DNA of 64,000 nucleotides, taken from Bifidobacterium aquikefiri (GTDB taxonomy: Bacteria; Actinomycetota; Actinomycetes; Actinomycetales; Bifidobacteriaceae). Shown here piece after piece: positions 29,212-38,367 of this stretch (its first letter is position 1; every line of letters starts with the position of its first letter). The DNA lies in contig NZ_MWXA01000008.1 of the NCBI RefSeq assembly GCF_002259795.1, forward strand, positions 1 through 64,000, given 5' to 3'. Made by a program: the position numbers and the translations under genes. The notes below the pieces were generated by a model that saw only the letters and a program-made list of their open reading frames with translations, searched no databases and was not told the origin of the DNA.

Positions 29212-30154
29212 ACGAACTCCTCATTTCTATTCCGTCTTCAGGAACGACCATCGTGCCAATTCCGGCTGAAGTGAATATCTCATTCAACAGGGAATGCGGC
29301 TTGCGGCCATCGATAATATGCGCCTGAACGACTCCCCCATCAAGCGCGCGCACACACGCCTCCATCTTCGGTTTCATTCCGGATTCCAGATCAGGAAGCA
29401 TATCTCGAAGATTTTCGACCCCGATGCGGCCGATCAACGAGTTCTCATCCGGCCAGTCGGCATAGAGACCATCGATGTCGGTCAGAATGAGGAATTTCGA
29501 GGCGCCGACAGCAGCGGCAAGTGCTGCCGCGGCCGAATCAGCATTCACATTCAGCACCTGCATCGGATTTGATTCATTCGGAGCGACCGAGGACACCACT
29601 GGAATCCTGCCAGCGCTGACGAGATCCTCAACAGCCGAGGCATCGACACTGACAACGTCACCGACGAGACCGATATCCGTCGCAACACCATCAATCATGG
29701 GTTTGCGCTGCATTGCGGAAAACAATCCGCCATCCTCGCCTGAAAGACCCACTGCATAAGGTCCATGAGCATTGATCATGCCGACCAGCTCTCGAGACAC
29801 CTTGCCCGTCAATACCATGCGAACGACATCCATGGCTTCTGGCGTGGTGACGCGCAGACCTCCCCTGAACTCCGATTTGATGCCCAGCGCCTTGAGCATT
29901 CTAGAAATCTGAGGTCCGCCTCCGTGAACGACAATCGGGTGTAGCCCCACCTGGCGCAGGAACACCATGTCTTCAGCAAAGCATTGCTTCAGTTGCTGAT
30001 CCACCATCGCATTGCCACCATATTTGATGACAATGCGCTTGCCAGAGAATTCCTCAAGCCACGGCAGTGCTTCAATGAGCACTTCAGCCTTCTGATCGGC
30101 TCTCAAATCGGTATGGACATCGAAATGGAAGCCCGGTCCCTTTATCTCGCTCAT
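29198..30154 (-). CDS. argB: Acetylglutamate kinase
   Basis: Phosphorylates N-acetylglutamate and is often the feedback-inhibited step. Family features: [17 protein letters not shown] (ATP site), [16 protein letters not shown], and [20 protein letters not shown] near the end. Length from ATG 30154 is 318 residues. I prefer this start because AAGG lies eight bases ahead; ATGs at 30244 and 30271 in the same frame would add 30-39 residues of His/Asp/Glu-rich leader, and 30244 overlaps the argJ stop by 11 bases, so they cannot be excluded. The stop overlaps argD. Confidence 0.93.
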   Translation of the reverse strand: MSEIKGPGFHFDVHTDLRADQKAEVLIEALPWLEEFSGKRIVIKYGGNAMVDQQLKQCFAEDMVFLRQVGLHPIVVHGGGPQISRMLKALGIKSEFRGGLRVTTPEAMDVVRMVLTGKVSRELVGMINAHGPYAVGLSGEDGGLFSAMQRKPMIDGVATDIGLVGDVVSVDASAVEDLVSAGRIPVVSSVAPNESNPMQVLNVNADSAAAALAAAVGASKFLILTDIDGLYADWPDENSLIGRIGVENLRDMLPDLESGMKPKMEACVRALDGGVVQAHIIDGRKPHSLLNEIFTSAGIGTMVVPEDGIEMRSSYVSR

Positions 30155-30233
30155 ATCATCAGCCTTATGGTGGTGTGCCGTTGTGTCACGGTTCGTCTCA
30201 TATTCGATGCCGTTGTGATCTTGCACTGATTCG

Positions 30234-31403
30234 TCATGATTCATAGTCTGAGTTGATTCGCACATATTCATGAGTCAAGTCGTCGGTCCATATGGTTCCC
30301 TGAGATTCTCCTGCATGCAGATTGATAACGATATCTACATGACGCGGGGTCATGTCTACAAGGGAACGGTCCTGACCGGGTTTGCCACCGTCGCAGACAC
30401 GGATGCCATTGATGTCAACGCTCACCTTGTTCGGATCGTATGGAGCGATTGATTCTGGAACCGTGCCAATTGAGGAAATGACCCTCCCCCAATTGGGATC
30501 ATTGCCGGCAATGGCGCATTTCATCAGATTCGATGATGCAACTGCTCGCGCACACGCCAGAGCTGCCCGCTCATCGCTCGCTCCGATCACGGTCATATCG
30601 ACATCATGTGAGGAGCCCTCTCCGTCACCAACGATCTGGTGGGCAAGCGAGGCACAAGCCTCGGCAACGGCCTGATTGAACTCTTCAATGTCTGGGGTGA
30701 CTTCACTTGCACCGGAGGCAAGAAGAATAACCGTATCGTTGGTGGACATGCAGCCGTCAACGTCAATGCGATTGAATGAGGTCTGAGTGCCCTGGTGAAG
30801 GGCCTGCTGTGCCTGTGCTGGAGTCACCACCGCATCGGTGGTGAGTATGCAGATCATCGTGGCAAGCTGAGGGGCAATCATGCCTGACCCCTTGACCATA
30901 CCTCCAACGCGAAATCCCGAGCCTTGGATTTCCACGGTTTTGACCTTGGTATCGGTGGTCATGATCGCATGTGCGGCATCTGAACCAGCCTGCTCTCCAT
31001 CGTCCAAGTGTTCGAAGGCATCATCGACACCTCGCAACACATGGTCGAGAGGAAGCAGTTCGCCAATCAACCCAGTCGAGGCGACGGCAACGCTGTGCGC
31101 ATCGGCTTCCAGAAGCCTTGCGAGTTCTTGCGCAGTCTGTGTGCTTTGTTCAAGTCCTGCCTGACCTGTACACGCGTTGGCACCGCCCGAATTCACCACG
31201 ACACCCCTGAGATGTCCGTCCTGAACAGCCTTTCTCGACCACTGTACCGGTGCGGCACAGAATCTGTTCGGTGTGAAGACACCGGCTACCACATCAAGAG
31301 GCCCCTGGTTGACGACCACGGCAAGATCACGCTTGCCGTGATGACTCGAAATCCCCGCAACAACCCCCGCTGCCTGAAAACCCTGTGCAAATGTGACGCT
31401 CAT
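30234..31403 (-). CDS. argJ: Bifunctional ornithine acetyltransferase / N-acetylglutamate synthase
   Basis: ArgJ moves the acetyl group from N-acetylornithine to glutamate (the cyclic pathway) and may also make N-acetylglutamate from acetyl-CoA. It is self-cleaving: the cleavage site is in [20 protein letters not shown] (about 177-196), where the threonine of ATM becomes the new N-terminus and nucleophile. Other conserved parts are [13 protein letters not shown] and [14 protein letters not shown]. The start ATG at 31403 overlaps the argC stop by four bases. The presence of argJ means no separate argE is needed, and none is seen. Confidence 0.96.
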   Translation of the reverse strand: MSVTFAQGFQAAGVVAGISSHHGKRDLAVVVNQGPLDVVAGVFTPNRFCAAPVQWSRKAVQDGHLRGVVVNSGGANACTGQAGLEQSTQTAQELARLLEADAHSVAVASTGLIGELLPLDHVLRGVDDAFEHLDDGEQAGSDAAHAIMTTDTKVKTVEIQGSGFRVGGMVKGSGMIAPQLATMICILTTDAVVTPAQAQQALHQGTQTSFNRIDVDGCMSTNDTVILLASGASEVTPDIEEFNQAVAEACASLAHQIVGDGEGSSHDVDMTVIGASDERAALACARAVASSNLMKCAIAGNDPNWGRVISSIGTVPESIAPYDPNKVSVDINGIRVCDGGKPGQDRSLVDMTPRHVDIVINLHAGESQGTIWTDDLTHEYVRINSDYES

Positions 31404-32491
31404 GGCGCTACTCCTATCGTTGTCAAACCAGTAATCTCGTTAAGTCCTAGAGCAATGTTGAGCGACTGAATCGCCTGACCAGCAGTTCCTCGATTAAGAT
31501 TGTCGATCGCGGCAAACGTATAGAGACGCTGTGAATTTCGATCAATGGCAATCTGAAGATGAGCGCAGTTCGAACCCACGATGTTCTGCGTCGCTGGCAT
31601 CACTCCTTCAGGCAAGAGCTGCACGAATGTCTCATGGTCATAGAGTTCTTCCCAGAACGAACGAATCGTGGCATCACTCATGCGCAGTGCAGCATCGCTC
31701 AGATGTGCCGAGACCGTGGCAAGAATTCCACGGCTCATGGGAACAAGCATCGGTGTGAACCCTATGGAAATTTCATGCCATTGCGCAGACGTACGACCCG
31801 CTGCATGCGTGAGATTCTGAAGCATTTCAGGAATATGGCGATGCGTGCCGCCAACAGAATATGGCGTTGCAGAATTGAAGGCTTCAGCAGCAAGAAGATT
31901 CATGCGCTTCAGATTCTTCCCAGCACCTGAATAGGCGACTGCAAGATCTGCAACGATGTCATGTTCGTCGACGAGCTGGTGAGCGATGGCTGGTTGAAAT
32001 GCGAGTGTGACCGCTGTGACATTGCAGCCGGGTCCAGCGATGCGAGTCACGCCGTGAAGCAAATCACGCTGCTTGGAAAGCCCGCCCTGATCATTGCCGG
32101 CTATCATTTCAGGCAGGCCATACGTCCAGGAATCGACATAGGTGCCACCATAATAGGTGTCCCACATCTCCTGCTCCTCGAGCCGATGGTCTGCTCCCAG
32201 ATCAACGACAATGGAGGAGCTATCCAGTTTTGCAGCCAACGCACCGGAAGCCCCGTGAGGCAATGCAAGAATGATGATGTCATGGCCATTGAGCACATCA
32301 GGAGTCGTGTCCTGAATCTTTAGACTGGCCAGACTCGGAATGTGCGGAAGATATTCACCAAGCTGGTGGCCAACGGATGAATGGCCAGTAACGCACGTGA
32401 CCTGCATATTGGGATGGGCCGCCAATATGCGCAGGGCCTCTCCACCTGCATAGCCTGTGGCACCTGCCACGGCAACCGAATATTGTGCCAT
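31400..32491 (-). CDS. argC: N-acetyl-gamma-glutamyl-phosphate reductase
   Basis: NADPH-dependent reduction in arginine synthesis. The Rossmann glycine loop is AVAGATGYAGGEALRILAAH at the N-terminus. The catalytic cysteine is in IAGPGCNVTAVTLAFQPAI (about residue 152), and PEMLQNL with HFIPE-like HRHIPEM is also conserved. The start is ATG 32491 (MAQYSV) because GGAG lies six bases ahead; the frame is open 12 bases further. It is the first gene of the arginine operon, and its upstream region holds two ARG-box-like palindromes. It ends four bases into argJ. Confidence 0.96.
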   Translation of the reverse strand: MAQYSVAVAGATGYAGGEALRILAAHPNMQVTCVTGHSSVGHQLGEYLPHIPSLASLKIQDTTPDVLNGHDIIILALPHGASGALAAKLDSSSIVVDLGADHRLEEQEMWDTYYGGTYVDSWTYGLPEMIAGNDQGGLSKQRDLLHGVTRIAGPGCNVTAVTLAFQPAIAHQLVDEHDIVADLAVAYSGAGKNLKRMNLLAAEAFNSATPYSVGGTHRHIPEMLQNLTHAAGRTSAQWHEISIGFTPMLVPMSRGILATVSAHLSDAALRMSDATIRSFWEELYDHETFVQLLPEGVMPATQNIVGSNCAHLQIAIDRNSQRLYTFAAIDNLNRGTAGQAIQSLNIALGLNEITGLTTIGVAP

Positions 32492-32546
32492 GTATAACTC
32501 CAAAGCTGTTCAGGCGACAAATCTTGTCTGCCGACGTGCAACAGTA

Positions 32547-32580
32547 TATACATGTATGCAAGACATTGCATAATTATGCA
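32547..32580 (-). promoter_or_regulatory. Tandem ARG boxes in front of argC
   Basis: Two 14-base palindromes: TATACATGTATGCA at 32547-32560 (one mismatch between halves) and TGCATAATTATGCA at 32567-32580 (perfect). Their centres are 20 bases apart with six bases between, the arrangement expected for one ArgR hexamer binding two boxes. The second overlaps the stop codon of the upstream gene. The argC start is 56 bases downstream, so the argC promoter should be here. Confidence 0.8.
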
Positions 32581-33356
32581 GAAACGGAGTTTCCTGTCGT
32601 CCCCGATACGCTTCCAATCCAGTCATAGATATCCTGATAGAGCTGGTTTGCATTGATATGGTTGAACCACATCCAAATCATCAGGGCTGAATACAACAGG
32701 TTGATGACAATGGCTGCAATCGCAAGACCCTTGCCCTTCATATGGAAGAAACGCGTTCGATAGACGGAAATCGCACCCATGATTGCCGGCATGAAGGGGA
32801 AGGGAAAGAACAGCGCCAGTACAAAGGAAAGAACCGCATAGGGATCCCAGCGGCCATACAGTGGATTTTGATTGGGATCATTGGGATCAATGGTCGGATA
32901 CATGCCACGTCTATTGAGATTGCCGGCGTTGCCATATTGCGATGATGGGGATGTCGGCGAGCCCTGCCGGCGCACATCACGTGAATTCCCATTCCTCTGG
33001 GAATCATTGCCACGAGCATCATGCGGAGTGCCCAGATAGGGATTTCCTGCCCAAACGCCTTGATTGTGCTGCTGTTGCGTCGACTCGTCCGCTGCCTTCT
33101 CCTGCCGAGGCTGTTCAGGTTCGCCATACACATAGGGATTCCATCCCGGATACTGACTGGCCATGGCACCGTATTGAGGTTGCGGATCCTGAACGCTGCC
33201 GCGCTGTGCCTGCTGACTTGGTAGGTTCTGATTATGGGAATCCTGGGATTGAACATGCTCAACATTGCCATGTTGTGGCATCGGATTGCCCGGATGTTGA
33301 ATTCCATAATTCTGTGATGGACCCACTTGATCCGGGTTACGTTCACTCGAACTCAT
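32574..33356 (-). CDS. Pro/Gln/Asn-rich membrane protein (DUF4190-like)
   Basis: A 260-residue protein with a long hydrophilic, low-complexity N-terminus rich in Gln, Pro, Asn and Ser (about residues 1-155) containing several Tyr-Gly pairs, and then two hydrophobic segments. The first, DPYAVLSFVLALFFPFPFMPAIMGAISVYRTR, and the second, GLAIAAIVINLLYSALMIWMWF, match the two-helix DUF4190 arrangement common in actinobacteria. Function unknown. ATG 33356 has AAGGGGGA about eight bases before it; the frame extends to 33404 without such a site. Its stop codon overlaps the ARG box, so argC and this gene are adjacent but separately controlled. Confidence 0.78.
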   Translation of the reverse strand: MSSSERNPDQVGPSQNYGIQHPGNPMPQHGNVEHVQSQDSHNQNLPSQQAQRGSVQDPQPQYGAMASQYPGWNPYVYGEPEQPRQEKAADESTQQQHNQGVWAGNPYLGTPHDARGNDSQRNGNSRDVRRQGSPTSPSSQYGNAGNLNRRGMYPTIDPNDPNQNPLYGRWDPYAVLSFVLALFFPFPFMPAIMGAISVYRTRFFHMKGKGLAIAAIVINLLYSALMIWMWFNHINANQLYQDIYDWIGSVSGTTGNSVSA

Positions 33357-33465
33357 TGATACCGTCCCCCTTGTCGTTTTCTCAAGTATAAGCCACGTAT
33401 GCAAAATCCGGCGATAGTACCGATACTAGTCGCCGGATAGAAAATGATGGGCTATGATGTCGGAC

Positions 33466-36093
33466 TCAAGCTCTGAGCACAGCGCCCAAATCCTTCGCAG
33501 CATCGACAATATGCTTGCGAATTTGCTCGCTGTCCTGCGAGGTCAATGTTTTTTCAGCTGATCTGAAGGTTACCGAAAATGCAAGTGACTTCTCATGCTC
33601 TTCGACCTGGTCCCCCGTATAGACATCGAAGAGTTCGATGGATTCAAGGTCACTGCCGGCTGACTTGCGAATGCAGTCCGTGAGCTGGTCAGCGGTAACT
33701 GTCTTGGGCACCGTGAACGCCAGATCCTGACGCACCGGCGGGAATGTTGAAATCGGCTTGGCCTGAACAGGCTTGCTGTCAACCGCATCGAGCAGATCGG
33801 TCAGATTGAGCTCGAATGCAGCGGTGTGCTCAGGAAAGTCCAGCGCCTCATTCACATGCGGATGGAACTCTCCAACCGTGCCGACAACGGACCCATCAGG
33901 TAATACCACCTGTGCCATGCGTCCTGGATGCCAAGATGATTCGACATCTGCAGGTTGTGGCTGATGAAGCGTCAGATGAGCACCTATGCGATCGGAGATG
34001 CGGTGCACGATCTCGACTGCATCGGTCCAATCCACCGAACGGTTCTCGCCCAGCCAACCGGAATGTTCCGCATCGCCAGTGAGAATACCCGCTACATGCA
34101 GAGGCTGCTGCGGCAGTCCTGCATCAAGCGCCTTCAACTGGTCATCACTGGGTCTGACACCGCCAGGCAAGGCCGGAATGGCCGGAGCCTTGGGATCCCA
34201 AAGGAACACTGATCCGAGTTCATATACGCTCACATTATGCATGCCACGGCGAATGTTGCGCTGTGCAGTCAAGGCAAGGGTCATGAGCAGTTCTCTGCGA
34301 AGATATGGCCGATCTCCCGCCAGAGGATTCTGTAACTCAACGCTCACCGGTTCGATCTTCTGAGCATCGACCGAGAATGCCTTGAAATCTTCCTCTCCGA
34401 CGAATGGGTAGCTCAGCGTTTCGACGAGTCCATATTCTGCCAAGGTGTCAGCAACCCAGCGACGGCGCAGCTGCTGAGGTGTAAGCCCGCTCTTTCCAAG
34501 CACCGGAGCAGAAGGAACCTTCACTGGAATCTTGTCATAACCAACAAGTCGTGCAATCTCTTCGACCAAGTCGCAGGCTTCAGTGAGATCAGGTCGCCAT
34601 GTCGGAGGGGCAACAAGGAATTCCCCATTGCCACCACCACCCAAGCGGCAGCCTATGTCTTGAAGTCTGGAGGAAATCTCGTTCAGATCACAGGTGAGAC
34701 CCGCCAGACGCGCGACCTCCCTAGCCTTGAAATGAATTGGCTTCGGGGCCTTCGTGCTGTCCACATCGGTAAACGCCGAGCTCGCCTCACCCTGACCGTA
34801 GTGTACGAGCATGTCAACGGCCATTTGAGCAGCTGCTGGCTGCAGCATCGTATCAACACCACGCTCGAAGCGTCGCGAAGCCTCGGAAGGAAGCTTGTGA
34901 CGGCGGGCCGAGCGTGCAATCGTAATCGGATCGAAGTGTGCGGATTCAATCAGAATGTTCTTGGTATCTTCCGTTACCTCGCCATATTGGCCGCCCATGA
35001 CACCGGCAAGTCCAAGAATACGTGAGGCTCGATTGCCTTCCGGCGAATCAGTGATCAACAGATCTTCGGGATTCAACTCACGCCGCTTGCCATCAAGCGT
35101 CACCAAGCTTTCGCCCTGTATGGCACGCCGAACGACGATCGGCATGGAAATCTTGTCAAGATCATAGGCATGCAACGGCTGACCCAAATCCATCATGACG
35201 TAATTCGTAACGTCAACCGGCAATGAGAGGCTTCGCATGCCTGCGCGTACCAAACGCCGGCGAATCACATGAGGGGTGTGGGACTGTGAAGCGTCGTAAC
35301 CACGGATGATCCGCGCATAGTAGCGGTCGCAACCGACCACATCATGAATCGGGTTGCTGTCTTCGATTTCGATCGAGACCTCGGAACGATGTTCCTTGGG
35401 CCCATCAGACATTGCCGGATCGGGCTTCGGCAGTTCCCTGTTCAGTTCGAGAACCGGATCGGTAAACTTGGCACCCGTGGAATTGTGGTATTCACGGGCA
35501 ACGCCGCGATATGAGAATGCATAGCCACGATCAGGGGTGATGTTGATCTCAAGAATCGGATTATCGAGATGAAGCAGATGCATGACATCGTCGCCAGGCT
35601 TCAATGCATCATATTGTTCCTTGGTGAAGCCATAGTCACGAAGCAGCAGAATGCCATTGTGCTCCTCGCTCAATCCCAGCTCACGTTCCGATGCACACAT
35701 GCCATCAGAAATATGGCCATAGGTTTTGCGCGGCTCTATCTTGAAGTCACCGGGAAGCACTGCTCCAGGAAGCGTAACGACTACCTTTTCACCGGCTGCC
35801 ATGTTTGGTGCGCCGCAGACAATGCCACGAGGTTGAGGTTGTCCGTCCTCGTCCCTGTCATTATATTCATCACCGACATCAACCTTGCACCAGTTGATGG
35901 TCTTGCCGTTCTTCTGCTCTTCGGGTTCTGCAGAAACGACGTATCCGACGACGATTGGACCGACTATCGTCGTCGTATGAATCATTTCCTCTTCAAGGCC
36001 AACACGAACGAGGTCCTTGGCAAGCTGTTCATACGAAAGATCGGCAGGCAGCTTGACATGCTCCGCAAGCCAATCAATATCAACCATTGGCAT
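33466..36093 (-). CDS. pheT: Phenylalanyl-tRNA synthetase beta chain
   Basis: The beta subunit of the alpha2-beta2 enzyme that charges tRNA-Phe. The 875 residues contain an N-terminal EMAP-like tRNA-binding fold (TTTIVGPIVVGYVVSAEPEE..VDVGDEYNDRDE), the B3/B4 editing domains, the B5 domain and the C-terminal FDX-ACB anticodon-binding fold (FPPVRQDLAFTVPKTVTADQ onward). Starts at ATG 36093 or ATG 36087 (MVDIDWLAEH); GGGAGAG precedes both. It follows pheS by six bases, the usual arrangement. The phenylalanine-editing pocket cannot be verified by eye. Confidence 0.97.
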   Translation of the reverse strand: MPMVDIDWLAEHVKLPADLSYEQLAKDLVRVGLEEEMIHTTTIVGPIVVGYVVSAEPEEQKNGKTINWCKVDVGDEYNDRDEDGQPQPRGIVCGAPNMAAGEKVVVTLPGAVLPGDFKIEPRKTYGHISDGMCASERELGLSEEHNGILLLRDYGFTKEQYDALKPGDDVMHLLHLDNPILEINITPDRGYAFSYRGVAREYHNSTGAKFTDPVLELNRELPKPDPAMSDGPKEHRSEVSIEIEDSNPIHDVVGCDRYYARIIRGYDASQSHTPHVIRRRLVRAGMRSLSLPVDVTNYVMMDLGQPLHAYDLDKISMPIVVRRAIQGESLVTLDGKRRELNPEDLLITDSPEGNRASRILGLAGVMGGQYGEVTEDTKNILIESAHFDPITIARSARRHKLPSEASRRFERGVDTMLQPAAAQMAVDMLVHYGQGEASSAFTDVDSTKAPKPIHFKAREVARLAGLTCDLNEISSRLQDIGCRLGGGGNGEFLVAPPTWRPDLTEACDLVEEIARLVGYDKIPVKVPSAPVLGKSGLTPQQLRRRWVADTLAEYGLVETLSYPFVGEEDFKAFSVDAQKIEPVSVELQNPLAGDRPYLRRELLMTLALTAQRNIRRGMHNVSVYELGSVFLWDPKAPAIPALPGGVRPSDDQLKALDAGLPQQPLHVAGILTGDAEHSGWLGENRSVDWTDAVEIVHRISDRIGAHLTLHQPQPADVESSWHPGRMAQVVLPDGSVVGTVGEFHPHVNEALDFPEHTAAFELNLTDLLDAVDSKPVQAKPISTFPPVRQDLAFTVPKTVTADQLTDCIRKSAGSDLESIELFDVYTGDQVEEHEKSLAFSVTFRSAEKTLTSQDSEQIRKHIVDAAKDLGAVLRA

Positions 36094-36099
36094 GACTGA

Positions 36100-37191
36100 T
36101 CACTCTCCCATAACGAATTGACGGCTGAAACGCACATCGCCCTCTACGAGGTCGTGCATGTCATTGATATCGTGACGCAGCAACAGCGTTCTTTCCATAC
36201 CAATGCCGAAGGCGAAGCCTGCATACACATCTGAATCGATGCCTGCGGACTTCAATACATTCGGATTGACCATGCCGCATCCCCCCCATTCAATCCAGCC
36301 AGGACCACCCTTCTTGTCAGGGAACCAGAGATCCATCTCTGCACTCGGCTCGGTGAAAGGGAAATACGACGGACGCAGACGCGTACGGGCATCCTTGCCG
36401 AACATGGCGACCGCAAGCTTGTCGAGCACGCCTTTGAGGTCTGCCATCGTCAGATTCTTGTCAACCGCTATGGCCTCACACTGGTGAAATACTGGAGTGT
36501 GCGTGGCATCGAGCTCGTCGGTTCTGAAAACGCGTCCTGGGCATGCAACATACAGTGGCACACCCATACTCAACAGCGAACGGGCCTGCACAGGCGAGGT
36601 GTGGGTACGCATGACCATGTTCGATCCCACGAACCCGGCTGCATCTTTGGCCTGGTTACCCTTGATATAGAAGGTATCCTGCATTTGGCGAGCAGGATGG
36701 TCCGGTCCGAAGTTCAATGCATCAAAGTCATACCATTCCGCTTCCACTTCTGGACCCTGTGCAATCTGCCATCCCATGGAGACGAAGAAATCCTCGACAT
36801 CCTCCAACAGTTTTGCGAGAGGATGGCGAGCGCCAATAGGATCTCGTCGAATCGGCAGCGTCATGTCGACGGCCTCGCGTGCGAGCTCGTCGCTTTCCTC
36901 CTGTGCCGCAAGCATTTCCATGCGAGTGGAAAACGCTCGGCCGAAGTCCGCTCGTAACTTTCCCATGAGTTTTCCGGCATCTTTTTTCTGATCTGTCGGA
37001 AGCGACTTAATTGATTTGCTCCCCAACGTCATCGCGGAATCTGCACCCGCGTATTGTGTTCTGAGCTTGCTCAGCTCTGCTGTACTTGAGGCTTCCTGAA
37101 TTTTGCTGATTCCCTCGGCAACCTGTGCCTCGATTTCGTCAGCGTTGAACGTTGCAACGTCTGCCAACTGCGGACCTTTCCTCAATTTCAC
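36100..37191 (-). CDS. pheS: Phenylalanyl-tRNA synthetase alpha chain
   Basis: Catalytic subunit. Class II motif 2 is FRTDELDATHTPVFHQCE and motif 3 is YAGFAFGIGMERTLLLRHDI. The N-terminal part is a coiled coil (about 20-95) that binds tRNA, starting with ADEIEAQVAEGISKIQEA. GTG 37191 gives 363 residues; a TTG at 37167, with AAAGG seven bases ahead, would remove eight residues and is an alternative. It is the first gene of the pheS-pheT pair. I found no attenuator or T-box ahead of it, only an 84-base gap after the RNA methyltransferase gene. Confidence 0.96.
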   Translation of the reverse strand: MKLRKGPQLADVATFNADEIEAQVAEGISKIQEASSTAELSKLRTQYAGADSAMTLGSKSIKSLPTDQKKDAGKLMGKLRADFGRAFSTRMEMLAAQEESDELAREAVDMTLPIRRDPIGARHPLAKLLEDVEDFFVSMGWQIAQGPEVEAEWYDFDALNFGPDHPARQMQDTFYIKGNQAKDAAGFVGSNMVMRTHTSPVQARSLLSMGVPLYVACPGRVFRTDELDATHTPVFHQCEAIAVDKNLTMADLKGVLDKLAVAMFGKDARTRLRPSYFPFTEPSAEMDLWFPDKKGGPGWIEWGGCGMVNPNVLKSAGIDSDVYAGFAFGIGMERTLLLRHDINDMHDLVEGDVRFSRQFVMGE

Positions 37192-37275
37192 GGTTCAAGC
37201 ATTCGCAGTGTCTTCCTAGGCATGCGAAGAGACGATCACAGTAAGCCCCATGGGCTCGTGCGACCCTAACAGAAC

Positions 37276-38178
37276 TCATATTCTTCCAACATGACTCGAC
37301 ATCGCCAAGGTATGGAGCATGATGGCTGCGCTGGTCGCAAGGTTGAGCGATTCAGCCTTGCCATACATGGGAATGTAAACGATTTTTTGACATCTGCGCA
37401 AGATATCGTCTGACAATCCTCGCGCTTCGTTACCGAAAAGAACAGCCATCGAGTCCTTACCGAGCGATTCACTGTTCACCAGTTCTGGCAGCGATTCGGA
37501 TTGCTGTCCTTCGACTCCATGAACGTCGGCGGCAGTAACGTTGATTGCCGCATCTTTCATGGTGGTGAAGAAAGTATCAGTAGCCATGCGAATCAGCGGA
37601 ATATGGAACAGGGAGCCGACTGTGGAGCGTACAACCTTGGGATTGGATGCATCGACGCAATTACCCACAAAAATAACGGCATCGCAACCTGCTGCGTCTG
37701 CAGCGCGAATCACGGTTCCCGCATTGCCCGGGTCTCGAATTTCCCAGAATGCCGCTAGGCGTATCGGTTCATTCTCCTGTCTTTTCTGCACCATTGCAGC
37801 AAGATCGGATGAATTCGACTTCATGCGGCCAAGATCGGCTACGGCAACGATTCCTTGCGCATCCTGACTCATCTGCATCATCACCTCGGGGCTCACATAA
37901 TGAACATACATGTCTCGAATATGAGGATGCTCGAGGATGCGTGTAACCACTTCCGACGCAGCTTCCCCCTCATCCTGAGCATCTTGATAATCAGCATGTG
38001 CCTGAATATAAAGGTCTTTGACCAGCTGAGGCTCATAGGTGACCAGCTCTCGAACTGACTGGGGCCCTTCAACAAGGAACAATCCAGAACGCTGGCGAGC
38101 CTTGGCTTTCGAAAGGCGTGCAACATGTCGAACCCTGTCGGCATGCGGATTATCCATGAATTCATTTGAAAAAGGCAT
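37276..38178 (-). CDS. TrmH/SpoU-family RNA 2'-O-methyltransferase
   Basis: A 300-residue enzyme of the knotted SPOUT class, probably methylating rRNA or tRNA ribose. The C-terminal knot region shows the three signatures: AAFWEIRDPGNAGTVIRAAD (motif 1), MAVLFGNEARGLSDDIL (motif 2) and IPMYGKAESLNLATSAAIML (motif 3). The N-terminus, VRHVARLSKAKARQRSGLFLVEGPQ, is the substrate-binding L30e-like fold of TrmH/RlmB relatives. Target RNA unknown. It precedes pheS in the same direction and is divergent from the FtsX-type permease. Confidence 0.9.
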   Translation of the reverse strand: MPFSNEFMDNPHADRVRHVARLSKAKARQRSGLFLVEGPQSVRELVTYEPQLVKDLYIQAHADYQDAQDEGEAASEVVTRILEHPHIRDMYVHYVSPEVMMQMSQDAQGIVAVADLGRMKSNSSDLAAMVQKRQENEPIRLAAFWEIRDPGNAGTVIRAADAAGCDAVIFVGNCVDASNPKVVRSTVGSLFHIPLIRMATDTFFTTMKDAAINVTAADVHGVEGQQSESLPELVNSESLGKDSMAVLFGNEARGLSDDILRRCQKIVYIPMYGKAESLNLATSAAIMLHTLAMSSHVGRI

Positions 38179-38367
38179 GACTCTCAGTCTAAACTCCCCT
38201 CACAACACCAGCGGTCCGGGGTTTTCAGCAAACCATCAGAATTCTTTGGGGCTGATTTAAGCAATGCCACAGAAGTCACACACGAAGGCCGTGTTGTATG
38301 TATATCACGGGACGCATCAGATGTCGCAGGATCGGACCCGGCCACTTCATTAACGGTAAGGAATCCA

